A stretch of DNA of 64,000 nt from Cycas panzhihuaensis (lineage: Eukaryota > Cycadophyta): contig CM041465.1 of assembly GCA_023213395.1 (NCBI GenBank), positions 182,783,741-182,847,740 of the forward strand, in the 5' to 3' direction. Positions within the stretch are counted from its first letter, which is position 1. The number at the start of each line of letters is the position of its first letter. The translations under genes were made by a program, and so were the position numbers. Under the pieces are notes generated by a model. The model saw only the letters and a list, made by a program, of their open reading frames with translations, was not told the DNA's origin and made no database searches. Below, piece after piece: positions 22,520 to 33,440 of this stretch.

Positions 22520-23768
22520 ATTAGAGATTTAATTTTGCATGAAGCTCATGAAGCATCATATGTAGGGCACCCTGGGTACCATAAGATCTATGTAGCTATG
22601 AAGAAGAGTTTTGATTGGCTAGTTAAGAAGAAAGATATAATTGAATTTGTTGTAAAGTGTTTAAATTGCCAAAGAGTAAAGGCAAAACATAAACATCTAG
22701 TAGGTTTGTTACAACCATTAGAAATTCTAGAATGGAAATGGGAAATGATCTCAATGAATTTTATAACAAGATTATTGAAAAATAATCAATATTATGATGC
22801 CATCTTAGTAGTTATGGAAAATTTGACTAAGTTCATATATTTTATCCCTATCCATTATACTCGTGTAACATTAAACATTGTAACCATCTTTATGAAAGAA
22901 ATAGTTAAGTTACATGGAATGCCCAACGTAATTATTTTTGATAAAGATGCAAATTTTACCTCTAAATTTGGTAATTAATGTTTAGGGCATTCAAAACAAA
23001 GTTAAATTTTAATACAACCTACCATCCAAAATCAGGTGGTCAAACTAAAAGAGTTAACTAAATATTAGAGGATTTACTTCAAATGTTTACTGTGAAGCAA
23101 TCAATACATTAGGAGGATTATTTACATTTTACAAAGTTTGCATACAATAATATACATCATTCTTCATTAGGAATGAGTCCCTTTGAAGCTTCATATGGAT
23201 AAAGGTATAATACACCACTCAACTAGAATAATCTAGAAGACATATATGTGATGGGGCCTAAATTGTTATAAAAGACAAGCATTCAGTTACTAAAATTAAA
23301 CAATAGTTGAGGATAACATAGAATAGTTAGAAGAGTTATACTATTTTGAAGAGGACAAACAAGACATTTCAAATCAATAAGCATGCATTCTTAAGGATAA
23401 GACCTAAACATAGTTTAATTTGTTTAGTTACATGCAAAAAGTTAGCACCTAGATATTATGGGGCATTTGAAATTCTTAAAAAGATTGGGCAAGTAGTATG
23501 CAAACTAGTATTGCCACCAAACTTGAAGGTACATAATAAAGAAATATGTAGAAGATTCAAGTATATTTTGGATTGGACTAATCTTGAAATAAGACCAAGT
23601 TTGGATTTTGAAGAGGGGCCAATTATAATTGTAGACAACAGAAGCAAGTCATGGTACAATGGTGACACTTAACTCCAAAAGAAGCTACTTGGGAACTTTA
23701 AAAAGATATAATGCAAAGTACCCATAGTTGTTCATAATAGACTATAATACATCAAAATGATATAATTT
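22520..23768 (+). pseudogene. pol: A integrase with C-terminal chromodomain
   Basis: The zinc-binding N-terminus reads LHEAHEASYVGHPGYHKIY, then CLNCQRVKAKHKH near 22540-22690. The core has ISMNFITRL where the catalytic Asp should follow Met (Asp to Asn), VIIFDKDANFTSKFG with the second Asp kept (near 22935), and GGQTKRVN where Glu is expected (Glu to Lys, near 23040). The tail contains GAFEILKKIGQVVCKLVLPP and ends in a chromodomain remnant near 23590-23700: GPIIIVDNRSK, then, after a frameshift, TPKEATWEL. Chromodomains steer chromovirus insertion to particular chromatin. The enzyme is catalytically dead. Confidence 0.88.
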
Positions 23769-23783
23769 TTAAGGGAAGGGGAT
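23769..23783 (+). other. Polypurine tract of A
   Basis: TTAAGGGAAGGGGAT directly precedes the TGTAATAGC that opens the 3' LTR. This is the usual plus-strand primer site. Confidence 0.75.
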
Positions 23784-25152
23784 TGTAATAGCTATCCTTA
23801 AGGTGATTTAGATCTTAAGAAAATATTCTTTTAGATAGATTCTTTCTCATAACTATGTACATTCTTCTTATCTCAATAGCTTTATATAATTATAAATATT
23901 CTTTATTTCGTTTATAGTTCACCCTATGTAAGATGTATGTATTTTATATAACACCATGTATGAGTGTGCACTATTTTATTTTAATGTTCATCCTTGTGAG
24001 GCGGCAATTTATTCCATGCTCCACTAGGTAATAGAATACACCATTTAGTGTTATTTAGAATACCATAGTTTAGTTTGTTTTGTTGCATAGTGTTAGATTT
24101 TACTCTTGTAGCTTGTAACATATAAAAGCCAACTAGATTACTCTCAAAGAGTGGCTATATGGGGAGGCACATGTCATGAAGGAATAATAGGGGGGTAGAA
24201 ATAAAGGTAAGGGATAGGTGATAGATATTAGATATCTGTTTGATTATTTTTTAAGGGAAAAAAATACCAAAAGTTCAACATGATATTTTATCAAGGCTAA
24301 ACTCAATAAAGTGAAGAAGAGATTACCAACTTTCTAGTAAATGGTATATTACTCAAAACTAAATTTATATTGGTGAGTTATTAAACTTTAAAGTCATTGG
24401 TTAGATTTATATTAGTATATTAAGAGTTACTCACAAATTTACAAGTGGGGAAATGAGTTAAGACTACTCAGTTGTTAGTTCATGAACTTGCAAATAATGT
24501 AATATAAAGGAATATTCACATGAGTGGCATTAAGTGAAAATATAAAGAAGTAGTGTTCGCAACTTGCATATGAGTACATGGGTATTTAACTAATAATATA
24601 ATGGTGTAAAAATGTCCATACAAGTAAATCTATGATAGATCTTCATATTTTGAGTTGTAACTCATTGATTAACTAATATATCTACTTCAGAACCAATTAT
24701 ACAAAGCATTCAGAAGGTTAACCCATTTGAAGAATGGGAAAGATCGGATCAAAATATATAAAAATAGAGAGAACATAGAATATAGGTTGTTCACTTGTCT
24801 TTTCTTTATTCATACTTTAAGCATGTAACTATGTAACAAATAGAAAATGATTCAGATGATGGGTATAACAAATTATTTGATAAAGAAGCTAATGGAGATG
24901 GAAGAGATGATTTTGATAGTGTTAAATTTATATTAATAAGCTTGCAAGAGTTTCTATACCTAAAGTGTGATTCTGGGAAGTATTTTACAGTGTGGTTGAA
25001 ATAAATTGAAGAGGTTGAATGTGTTTTACTTGAAACTAGTTAGTTTTACTTGAAGCTTTTGCAATTTAATAATGAATGGATATGCATACCCTTTGGTGAT
25101 CACTCTCAACCTATGAAGGGGAAGTAATTGGACTGTATCATGAATGTGTGTG
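23784..25152 (+). repeat. 3' LTR of A, left part
   Basis: It starts TGTAATAGC after the polypurine tract. From about 23998 it matches the 5' LTR (893 onward), including GTTGCATAGT, GGTAAGGGAT and AGGAATATTCACATGAGTGG. It is interrupted at 25152 by C in a TG-rich stretch and resumes at 35637. Confidence 0.82.
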
Positions 25153-25522
25153 TGTGTGTGGATGTATTAGTTGTAACCCAATTAACATAATTAAATGGTT
25201 GCAACCAACTCAAGCTGTAGGTAAGTATAAATATAATAGGAACATCAGGGATGTAGGTTTTTCTAGTTTTTGGGTAGTAGTTGTTTTGGTTGTTATTGTA
25301 TGGAATGTAGTTGTCCACACTTTATACCTTACTATATTTATTTCGATGACCATGTGTACTATTCTGGGTTATCTATGGTTGTGAGAGAACCAGAGCAACC
25401 TATCATAATGTAATGACAATGGTTCTTATCCTCAAAACATCATGCCTTTGAATCTTAATGAATGTTGGTGTTTTTGTTATTCTTGTGCCTATTTCTATAT
25501 GCATTGAAAGGAGCTACACACA
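25153..25522 (+). repeat. 5' LTR of C
   Basis: From TGTGTGTGGATG to ...GAGCTACACACA. It pairs with 35267-35636 through TTAGTTGTAACCCAATTAAC and TGTACTATTCTGGGTTATCT. It contains the palindrome GGTTGCAACC (25198-25207), the same word as in the internal 22-bp array, and a TATAAATA box at 25226-25233. Confidence 0.85.
25226..25233 (+). promoter_or_regulatory. TATA box candidate of C
   Basis: TATAAATA, 20 bp after the GGTTGCAACC palindrome. The 3' LTR has AAATATAAATATAA at the same position. This probably marks the LTR promoter. Confidence 0.6.
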
Positions 25523-25550
25523 TTGGTTCTATTGTCGAATTGAGCCAGGG
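25523..25550 (+). other. Primer-binding site of C (not the initiator-Met type)
   Basis: TTGGTTCTATTGTCGAATTG follows the LTR directly. It agrees with B's site and differs from the TGGTATCAGAG sites of A, D, E, F and H. Confidence 0.55.
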
Positions 25551-27320
25551 ATGATGATGATGGATGAGACCAAGTAAAAACAATCTGGAATCCTATTCTA
25601 TACCACCCATAGTAGAAGTTAAGTCACGTCGTGATAGAGGAGAACATTGGGAAAGAGAAAGACTCTAAGCAAGAATATGTAGACCCAAATTTGTAATCAC
25701 ACCAAGGAAGTAGGTGAAGAGACAACCATCTGTACATTTAATGGAGAAGATAAAGTTGAAAAATAAGGATGAAGTGAAGGAGTAAGATTTGGGCATGGCT
25801 GAGATACAGGCAAAAGATGAAATTGATTAGAGGTATGCAAAAGAAGAGGATCCTGTAAAAGAAGTACAACTAATAAACACTAACAAAAATAATCAACAAG
25901 ATTTTATGGAAGGAGAAAATCTACAAAAAGAGGGAATATTAATGCAAGAAGAAAATTCCATCAAGTTGGGGATATATAGTGTAGCAGAACAAGCTTGGAA
26001 TCATCATTTGTTGGAAATTTGAACTCTAAGCCATATAATAAATCCCCTTTTCAAACTACTAATAACAAGTCCAGGCAGTAGTATAAGAGGCGTAACAGGT
26101 AGTAATGCACAAACTATAAGAGGATAAAGTAGGGTATTAGGTGGAGGAAATAAAGTAAGTATAACCCCATATATTGTGGTGCAAAGTGATTTAATGTTCT
26201 CATGCTCCAATTTGATGGAACCATAGATCTAGACAATCATCTGGCGTTATTTAAAAACATGATCTCAATCAAAAATATTTTAGACAAGGAAGAAATAAAA
26301 GCCCAATTTTTTTCAACATTGAGGGGACCCATAGCAGTATGGTTCCATTATATAATAGCACAATAATTGAATTGGGATCAATTGTAGAACCAATTTTTGA
26401 ATTGATTTCAAAAATTAAGAGATCTAATGGCCATCTTACAAGCTTTGGAACAAATTTGACAGTATCCTGGGGAGTCTATCAATGATTTTGATGGAAGAAT
26501 ACAAGTTATTATGAACAAAATGTAGTCATGATAGTAATCAATCCTATGTTAGTAATGAAGTACTTTATACAAGGATTGATACCCCAACTTAGAGATAAAG
26601 TAATGCTACATCTGATGAACAATTATAAGCAAGTGAGGGAGTTAGAACTGAAATTCAAAAACTAAATGAAATTAGCTTATTGCCAAATGGTGACACAACC
26701 CTCAATATATTTTCTGATAATGGGCATAACAATGCAACCAATACAAATGCCACATATGGGTACTAACCTAAAAATTGAAGACTTGAAGAAAGAAGTAGAA
26801 GTATTAAAGTAGTAATATGCAGCTTCTTTCCCTAATAATATACAACATAATCAGGAGCTAGAGAAGCTACACACAGAATTATCACATTTGTGACTTGAAA
26901 ATCGAGGGAAAATATTTGGTGTCCTCCACTTTGTAATTAGTAAGAGCATTTGAAAAATGATCATGGAGGATTGACAAAATGATGTAACAATTACCAAAAG
27001 AATAATCATAACACATGGGAATGTTATTTCAGGCCTAAGAATAATGAAGGAAAATTTCATAATGTATATTCATAAAAAATAGAACGTGGAATCTCAAAGC
27101 AATACAAGGGGAAGACAAGACTGATTTGTTATTTCTTATGTCGGAGATAAGGATATTATAGATCAGAGTGTTTATTAGAAAATAAATGAGAATAATATAT
27201 CTATGAGGAATGTGGACCAATAGATCATAAATGGCCAAATTACCCAAAGAACAATAAAGTTCAAAGTGTTAATTTGGTTGACATTGTTTTAGATCAGGAA
27301 AAGTCAGCATTTTGTAAACA
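25551..27320 (+). pseudogene. gag: C gag with double zinc knuckle
   Basis: Particle-forming Gag. The opening near 25595 matches B (SIPPIVEVKSRRD-like). The capsid core lies near 26205-26660: LQFDGTIDLDNHLALFKNM, a FFSTLRGPIAVWFHYII stretch, a GESINDFDGRIQVIMNKM segment and a LIPQLRDKVMLHLMNNYKQ motif. Near 27125-27245, one frame shows ICYFLCRR...GYYRSEC and then YEECGPIDHKWPNY, two CCHC knuckles in which His or Cys positions have become Tyr. B lacks this knuckle region through deletion. TAA/TAG codons and frameshifts are scattered throughout. Confidence 0.8.
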
Positions 27321-27530
27321 CATGGTGGCAAATCAATAGGATCTCCTCCCCTTAAAGATAATTTCGTAGATCCAATAATGGAGAAGCAACAATTATAGGA
27401 AGTAATCAAAATTCTTCAATATGCCATGCAAGAAGTTCAACAAAAAGAGTCACAATAAGGAAGATTCAAAGGTTTGCATGACAAAAGGAGAACAACACAA
27501 CCATAAGAAGGTATGAATCCTTAGCAATGG

Positions 27531-27990
27531 TTGGAAACTATAAAGGATATACTTACTGAATTAGAAGTGTCAATCCCTATATCAATAGTTTTTAAGTGGT
27601 GGGAAGCAGGGTACTTCCAGCAATTGGTATTAGATCAAATTGAAAAACTAGTACTCAGAGCCATAAAAGATATGGGAGTGGACCTTAGAGTCTTAATGAT
27701 GGTTTTTAGAACAACTTTATGTAGAACTATTATGGACAAGGGCTCAAGAGTAAATGTGTTACTTGAATCCTCATGGATAGTTTTGGGAAGGCCAATGCAA
27801 TTGTCCTAGATTATTCTATTAGATTAACCAATCAATTACAAGTAAGTCCCATGGGAACACTATTAAATATTTTAGTAATAGTTGCAAAAGTAACTGTATT
27901 ATTGGATTTTGTAGTAATTCAAATGTAGGATCAAAGGAAGACTTATCCAACCTTGTTAAGAAGACCTTGGTTATTGGCTATAAAGGAAAT
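27531..27990 (+). pseudogene. pol: C protease
   Basis: A 92-codon frame (27531-27809) contains LCRTIMDKGSRVNVLLESSW and VLGRPMQLS. D-K-G stands where gypsy proteases have D-x-G, and the SxVNxL and LGRP pattern is that of this element group. After 27809 the frame continues with stops to VLLDFVVIQM and TYPTLLRRPWLLA, the part also present in B at 14310-14420. Confidence 0.72.
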
Positions 27991-28900
27991 TCATGATTAG
28001 GAGAGACATACATTTACCCTTATAGCATGAGAGAAGACAATGACCTTTCTATTATGCTTGGATAGGCCAAAGATAGAAAATATTAAAGATCCCGGCAATG
28101 CCTCATCTACAATAGCAACCATAGAATCTATAGTGAGTCCTTGTTCTGAAATAACTTTTGAAATGCAACCAATGTTACTAAACAACCCTTCATCATCCTA
28201 CATGCTAAATTGGCTACATAATACCTGGGAATAAATAGAACCAGTTTTATGCTATCATTTGGAGTACTACATAGATTCTTCAGAAGAAGAGAATGAAGAA
28301 AAAATATAATTAGAGTCACCTTAAATAGAAAAAAATGTACATGAAAAAATTACTTCCATAGTTTGTGAACTACTTAAATATAATGGTGACCCAAAATAAG
28401 CAAAAAATCATCTATGACAATGTACTAAAATAATGAAGAATAAATGGTAACAACAATTTTGGTATCTTATGTTTCCCTGTTCTTTGATAGGACAAGCTTG
28501 GATTTGGTATGACACATATATACAAAAGTTTAATTCTTGACAAGAAATGAGATTTTTTTTTTAATAAGATTTCAAAAGAATGAAGTTATTTCATTTTGGA
28601 ATGGGGATGATCCATATTTACATGTGCAAAAGAGAGTTCAGAAATGGATAGCATAAGAAATTCAAAAAAAGGATTAGACTCAATATTAGGGGGTAAGATT
28701 TAAAGGAATTTCCACAGTTGGGTATAATTCTTATGAAAGAATAAAAATGATAGAATGGGATGTGATAGTGGAAAATTTTTATCAGACTTTCACGTATCAT
28801 AGTCCAAGTAAACACATTGAAGAAATTTTACAAAAATTAAAGGAAAGAACCTTAGAAAAAAAGAACATTATTTTCAAATTAAAATAAAAGAGAGAATTTT
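27991..28900 (+). pseudogene. C capsid-like second segment between protease and RT
   Basis: It aligns with 14431-15565 of B. A readable frame near 28359-28600 gives LLKYNGDPKQAKNHL, WYLMFPCSLIGQAWIWYDTY, and QEMRFFFQQDFKR (stops read as Gln). That is the Retrotrans_gag core order: N-G-D-P...H-L, then F-P-x-S-L-x-G-x-A-x-x-W-Y, then a W/E-x-x-x-x-x-F-x-x-x-F helix. This is separate from the capsid core of gag proper at 26205-26660. A KMIEWDVIVENFYQTFTYHS stretch follows and matches B. Upstream (28040-28230) is an acidic linker. Role unknown. Confidence 0.65.
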
Positions 28901-29960
28901 GCAGGAACAACAAATCACACCACCCAATTATTCTGCATTGGAATATGGAGACTGTAGCATAGATACTATGCTACCATATACATTAAGCCCAAATGGCAAA
29001 ACAATGCAAAGGGAAAAACTGAAGACGAAGGAAATCAACATCGAGATAGAAAAGCAACCCCAAATGATCACCTTGGGTGATTATTGGAAGGAGGAAACAG
29101 TGCAATAAGTTACCTCACTATTCTTAGAATACAAGGATATGTTTACTTGGTCCTATAAGGATTTGAAAGGTATTCCACCAGAGTTGAGTGAGCATAAAAT
29201 CGATCTAATAGAGGGAGCTAAACTGGTAAGGCAAATGCCATACTGTATGAATCCAAAGTATAAGGAGAAAGTTAAAGTTGAGTTTGATAAGTTATTAGAA
29301 GCGGATTATATTTTTGAAGTTGAAAACAATGAATGGGTAAGTCCCATTGTAGTTGTCCCTAGGAAAAATGGGAAGCTTAGAGTTTGCATAGACTACAGAG
29401 CTTTAAACAATGCCACTAAAAAGGATCCATTTCCAATTCCTTTTATTAAAGATATTTTAGAAAAAGTGGTAGGATATGAGATGTACTCATTTACTGATAG
29501 ATTCAATGGGTATAATCAAGTCTGGACTGCACTCAAAGATCAATTAAAGATAATCTTCATTGCAGAATAGGGGACGTATACATTTGGAGTAATGCCATTC
29601 AGATTAATGAATGCCCCTACAACGTTTTGGAGAGTAATTCTTAATATCTTTAAATAAACAATAGGAAAAATAATTAAGGTATTTCTAGATGATTGGATGT
29701 TATTTACTTTATTAAAAGATTATCTTGATTATTTACGTTTGATGCTAGAAACATGTAGAAAAAATAATTTATATTTGAATCCTGTAAAATGCACTTTTAT
29801 GGTACCGGTTAGGACCTTATTAGGTCATGTGGTAATAAAAAAAGGATTGCTCATAGATCTAAATAAAGTAGCAGTGATTTTAAATTTTCTAGTGCCAAAA
29901 ATACAAAAGCAAGTTAAAGGATTTTTAGGGATGATAGGGTACTAATGAAAATTTATAGAA
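28901..29960 (+). pseudogene. pol: C reverse transcriptase
   Basis: FTWSYKDLKGIPPELSEHKI opens the domain at about 29140. PYCMNPKYKEKVKVEFDKLL, a WVSPIVVVPRKNGKLRV segment and CIDYRALNNATKKDPFPIPF follow. The active-site VFLDDWMLF near 29680 keeps both Asp residues. LYLNPVKCTFMV and GFLGMIGY end it. The main breaks are a TAG at 29568 and a TAA near 29655. It is the same type as B RT. Confidence 0.88.
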
Positions 29961-30520
29961 CAATATGCTCAGATAACTAACCCCTTAGAAATCTTGTTAA
30001 AAAAGAAGACTGAATGGTAATGGTAACTATAATAGTAGTTGGTGTTTGAATTATTGAAAAGAATGATAGCCCAAGCACCAATCCTTAAATTTCCAGATTG
30101 GGATAAGCCCTTTCATATACATATAGATGACTCTTTGTTTATTATTGGACGCATATTAATACATCTAGAAGATGATAAAACTGACCTGTTGATTTATTTT
30201 GCAAGCTAGAAATTAACAGAGGCTAAAAAAAATTACTTAGTAACAAAACAAGAAGGGTTGGACATGGTTTATGCTCTCTAGAAATTCAAACACTACTTAT
30301 TGGCTAATCTGTTTATTTTTTTTGTAGATCATCAAGCTCTTCAGTATTTAATCAATAAGCCTATAGTCCAAGGGAGAATCAACATGTGGCTTATGTTGTT
30401 CTAGGAGTTTAATTATAAGATCATCATCAAGAAAGGAGTCAAGCATACAATCCTAAACTTATTATTGAGAGAAGCAGATAGGGAACCAACAATAGGAATC
30501 CAGGATGATTTTTCAGATGT
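29961..30520 (+). pseudogene. pol: C RNase H
   Basis: KFPDWDKPFHIHIDDSLFII contains the first catalytic Asp (near 30120). LIYFASXKLTEAKKNYLVTK carries the Glu region. FFVDHQALQYLINKPIVQGR holds the next Asp near 30325. The end IKKGVKHTILNLLLRE parallels B. Stops are Gln and Trp codons. Confidence 0.8.
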
Positions 30521-31790
30521 ATAATTATTCTATATCTAACTAGCACCTAAATGGTATGAGGATATAATATAGTATCTAGTAGCGAGACAAACATCACGAG
30601 GGATGGAATGCGTTAAATGACAAAGCTTCATCAAGAAAACTTTCCCCTTCCAACTAATCCAAGGAATGTTATATAGGATGGGAGTCGATCAAGCCCTAAG
30701 GAGATGTACAATGAAGCATGAAGTGGAAGCTATCATCAGAGAAGCCCATGAAGGAGTGACAACAAGACATTAAGATATTAAATTAACAAGTAAGAAAATT
30801 TTATTGGTAGGACTCTAGTGGCCTACAATTTTTGAAGATGTACAAAAATGGGTCCATAGCTATGATGCATGCTAGTGAGTAGGGAAGCTAGTAAATACTT
30901 ATTTTATACCCTTGTGTCCCATATTGGCTTAAGCTCCATTTGAAAAATAGGGATTGGATTTTGTCGAACCTATCAGTCCACCAGCCAAGCATATAAATAC
31001 AAGGTACATTATAGTTGCTACTAATTTTTTGACAAAATAGACTGAAGCAAAAGTAAGAAGGATGTGTGATGCTCAAAGTACAATCCTATTTTTATACGAA
31101 ATGATAATTATCTAGTTTGGATGCCCATTAGAAATTATTTTTTATTAGGGAAGCAACATCCTCAATGAAACAATAAAACATATTACATAAGAATTTTTGA
31201 CTCAACATTCAAAGTCTTCCCCATACTATCCACGAGTTAATGGGCAAGTGGAAAGCACAAACAAAATTTTAAAACTAGCATTATCTAAAATCTATAATCA
31301 AGAATGAACAGAATAGGCAGAATAACTTCACTCTATTCTATGGGATGATAGGATAGTAATAAAAAGGCCCCACAAACAAACTCTATTCCAGTTAGTCTAA
31401 TGATTAGAGGCCATACTTCCTTTAGAATTCTAAACAAAAATTTTGAGAGTGGTGTCTGAGTTACAATTATATGAGAATAATTCATAAAACCAATGATATG
31501 TAGATTTAATAAAACTAGATGAAAACTAGGTAAGGGCATTGTAGGAACTGAAAGTAGAAAAGATGAGACAAAAGTGTGGCATGATCGATATCTTAAAGTC
31601 ATATAGTTTTAAGAAGGATATCTTGTACTTCTTTATGATTGTAAGTTTCAAATAAAACTTGGATAATTATAGTTGTAGTGGCTTGGTCCATATAAGGTGA
31701 ACCAAATCCAATAAAATAGAGTAGTATGACTCCAATAACTTGATGGAACATTGATAAAAAAACCTGCCAACAGAAGTTAAATGAAATGGT
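30521..31790 (+). pseudogene. pol: C integrase, catalytic Asp lost
   Basis: The zinc-binding part near 30710-30880 shows REAHEGVTTRH and WVHSYDAC. The core has GLDFVEPISPP (first Asp kept, near 30955), then EIIFYXGSNILNE where relatives have a S-D-Q-G pattern (Asp to Tyr, near 31143), and YYPRVNGQVESTNK with the Glu kept (near 31240). The tail after 31560 follows the B pattern (MRQKCG, then a D-I-L-K stretch). It would be inactive. Confidence 0.8.
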
Positions 31791-31980
31791 ATATAATAAG
31801 TAAGAAAAAAAAAGAGGATAGGAACCATGGGAATAGAATTTCCTTTATAACTTCAAAATATGGATGCAAAATATTGCAACTAATGAATAGAACAATTGCA
31901 ACCCAAGATGCAAAAGATTATAACCAAGAAGGAAGAATAATTACAAATTGATATGTAGAAGGTTACAACTAAGAAAGGAG
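31791..31980 (+). other. Spacer between C integrase and the 22-bp array
   Basis: AT-rich, with isolated TTGCAACC and TTACAACT words that look like ragged copies of the array unit. No gene is seen. Confidence 0.4.
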
Positions 31981-31983
31981 GTA

Positions 31984-32765
31984 AGTTGTAACCTGGATGC
32001 AAAGTGGTTGCAACTTGGATGTAAGCGATAAAAACCTAGACACAAAGCGGTTGTAACTTAGATGCAAAATGGTTGTAACTTAGATGTAAAGCGGTTAAAA
32101 CTTATACATAAAGTGGTTGCAACCTGGACGTAAAATGGTTGTAACCTGGATGCAAAGTGGTTGTAACTTAGATGTTGTAACCTCACTATAAAGTGGTTGT
32201 AACTTGGACGTAAAATGGTTGTAACCTAGATGCAAAGTGGTTATAACTTAGACACAAAGTGGTTGTAACTTGGATGCAAGATAGTTACAACATGGATGTA
32301 AAGTAGTTATAACTTAGACATAAAGTGGTTATAACCTAGATGCAAAGCAATTACAACTTAGATGTAAGATAGTTGCAACCTAGACGCAAGGTGGTTACAA
32401 CTTAGATGCAAACTAGTTGCAACCTAAACGCAAGGTGGTTGCAACTTAGATGTAAACTGGTTGTAACTTGGATGTAAAGTGGTTGCAACCTAGACACAAA
32501 GTGGTTGTAACTTGGATGAAAAATAGTTATAACCTAGATACAAAGTGGTTATGACTTAGATGTAAAGTGGTCTCAACCTAGATGCAAATTGGTTACAGCT
32601 TAGGCGTAAGCAATTGTAACTTGAACATAAGTAAGTTACAACATAGATGTAACCAGTTGTAACCTTGAATATAAATCAGTTACAACTTGGACATAATTAG
32701 TTACAACTTGGATGTAATAGGTTGTAACTCAAACACAAAAAGGTTACAACCCAAGAGGTAAACTG
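31984..32765 (+). repeat. 22-bp tandem repeat array inside C (about 34 units)
   Basis: The unit consensus is GTTGYAACYTRGATGYAAAGTG, 22 bp, repeated head to tail about 34 times, with a few 20- to 23-bp variants toward the right end. Each junction makes GGTTGYAACC, a 10-bp palindrome when unmutated (GGTTGCAACC). The period is not a multiple of 3, so it is not a coding repeat. B has no such array. C's own LTR carries the same palindrome. Looser copies extend from about 31880 to 33070. Confidence 0.9.
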
Positions 32766-33440
32766 GGTGTAATTTGTATGTAACTAGCTGCAATCAAAAC
32801 TTAATTAGGGAGGTGAAATGATAACCATGAAGGTGAAGCAATTGTGACTTGATAAAAGTGAAGAAGTTGCGACTTAAAAGTAGGTTATAGTTAAATAAGC
32901 AAATAAGTTATAATCAGAGAAGTAAGAAGGTTGCAGTCTGGAACACAAAAGGCTACAACTTGTATCAAAATCGATTATAATTTAAATATAGAGGATTGTG
33001 TGACCAGTAATCAAGTTATAAGAAATGGCATAGTTGTAATATAGATGCAGAAAAATCAAGTGCATTGGGAGGAGTCAAGATAGAACACAACTAGGTGTAA
33101 TAAAAGGAAAATGTTATCCTAAGGCATAATAAGGATAACACTCACAAATATAGAAATTTTTGTAGAAAGAAAGATGATTACATTAAATCAAGAAAAAGTA
33201 GAATCAAAGCAAGGGACATTTAATTAATGATGATGATGACAAATCAATAAAAATTGGTAGTCATTCAATTGACACTTATATCAAGACAACACGAGATTTA
33301 ATATGGTGACAAGTGGTCAACATGCGTTAGAGGGAAGAAAAGGTAGTACATTGAGGTTGCAACCGAGTTATTGTAATTATGATTTCAAGTCATGATGGTT
33401 TTGCACAGTCGAGCAGGATACAAGGCAATAAGGTTAAAGA
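32766..33440 (+). other. Spacer between the array and the C 3' ORF
   Basis: Contains degenerate outliers of the 22-bp unit to about 33070 (for example GTTGCGACTT and GTTGCAGTCT), then AT-rich sequence with no recognised gene. Confidence 0.45.

Noticed and set aside
21123-23780. Endogenous pararetrovirus in place of a gypsy element
   Set aside because: Integrase, chromodomain and paired LTRs are present and no movement protein is seen, so these are LTR retrotransposons.
25148-25384. 78-residue plus-strand frame with hydrophobic core
   Set aside because: It lies wholly within the LTR of C, whose other copy does not keep the frame.
31984-32765. Regularly spaced repeat resembling a CRISPR array
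   Set aside because: Units are 22 bp, directly adjacent without unique spacers, and lie inside a plant retrotransposon. It is a minisatellite.
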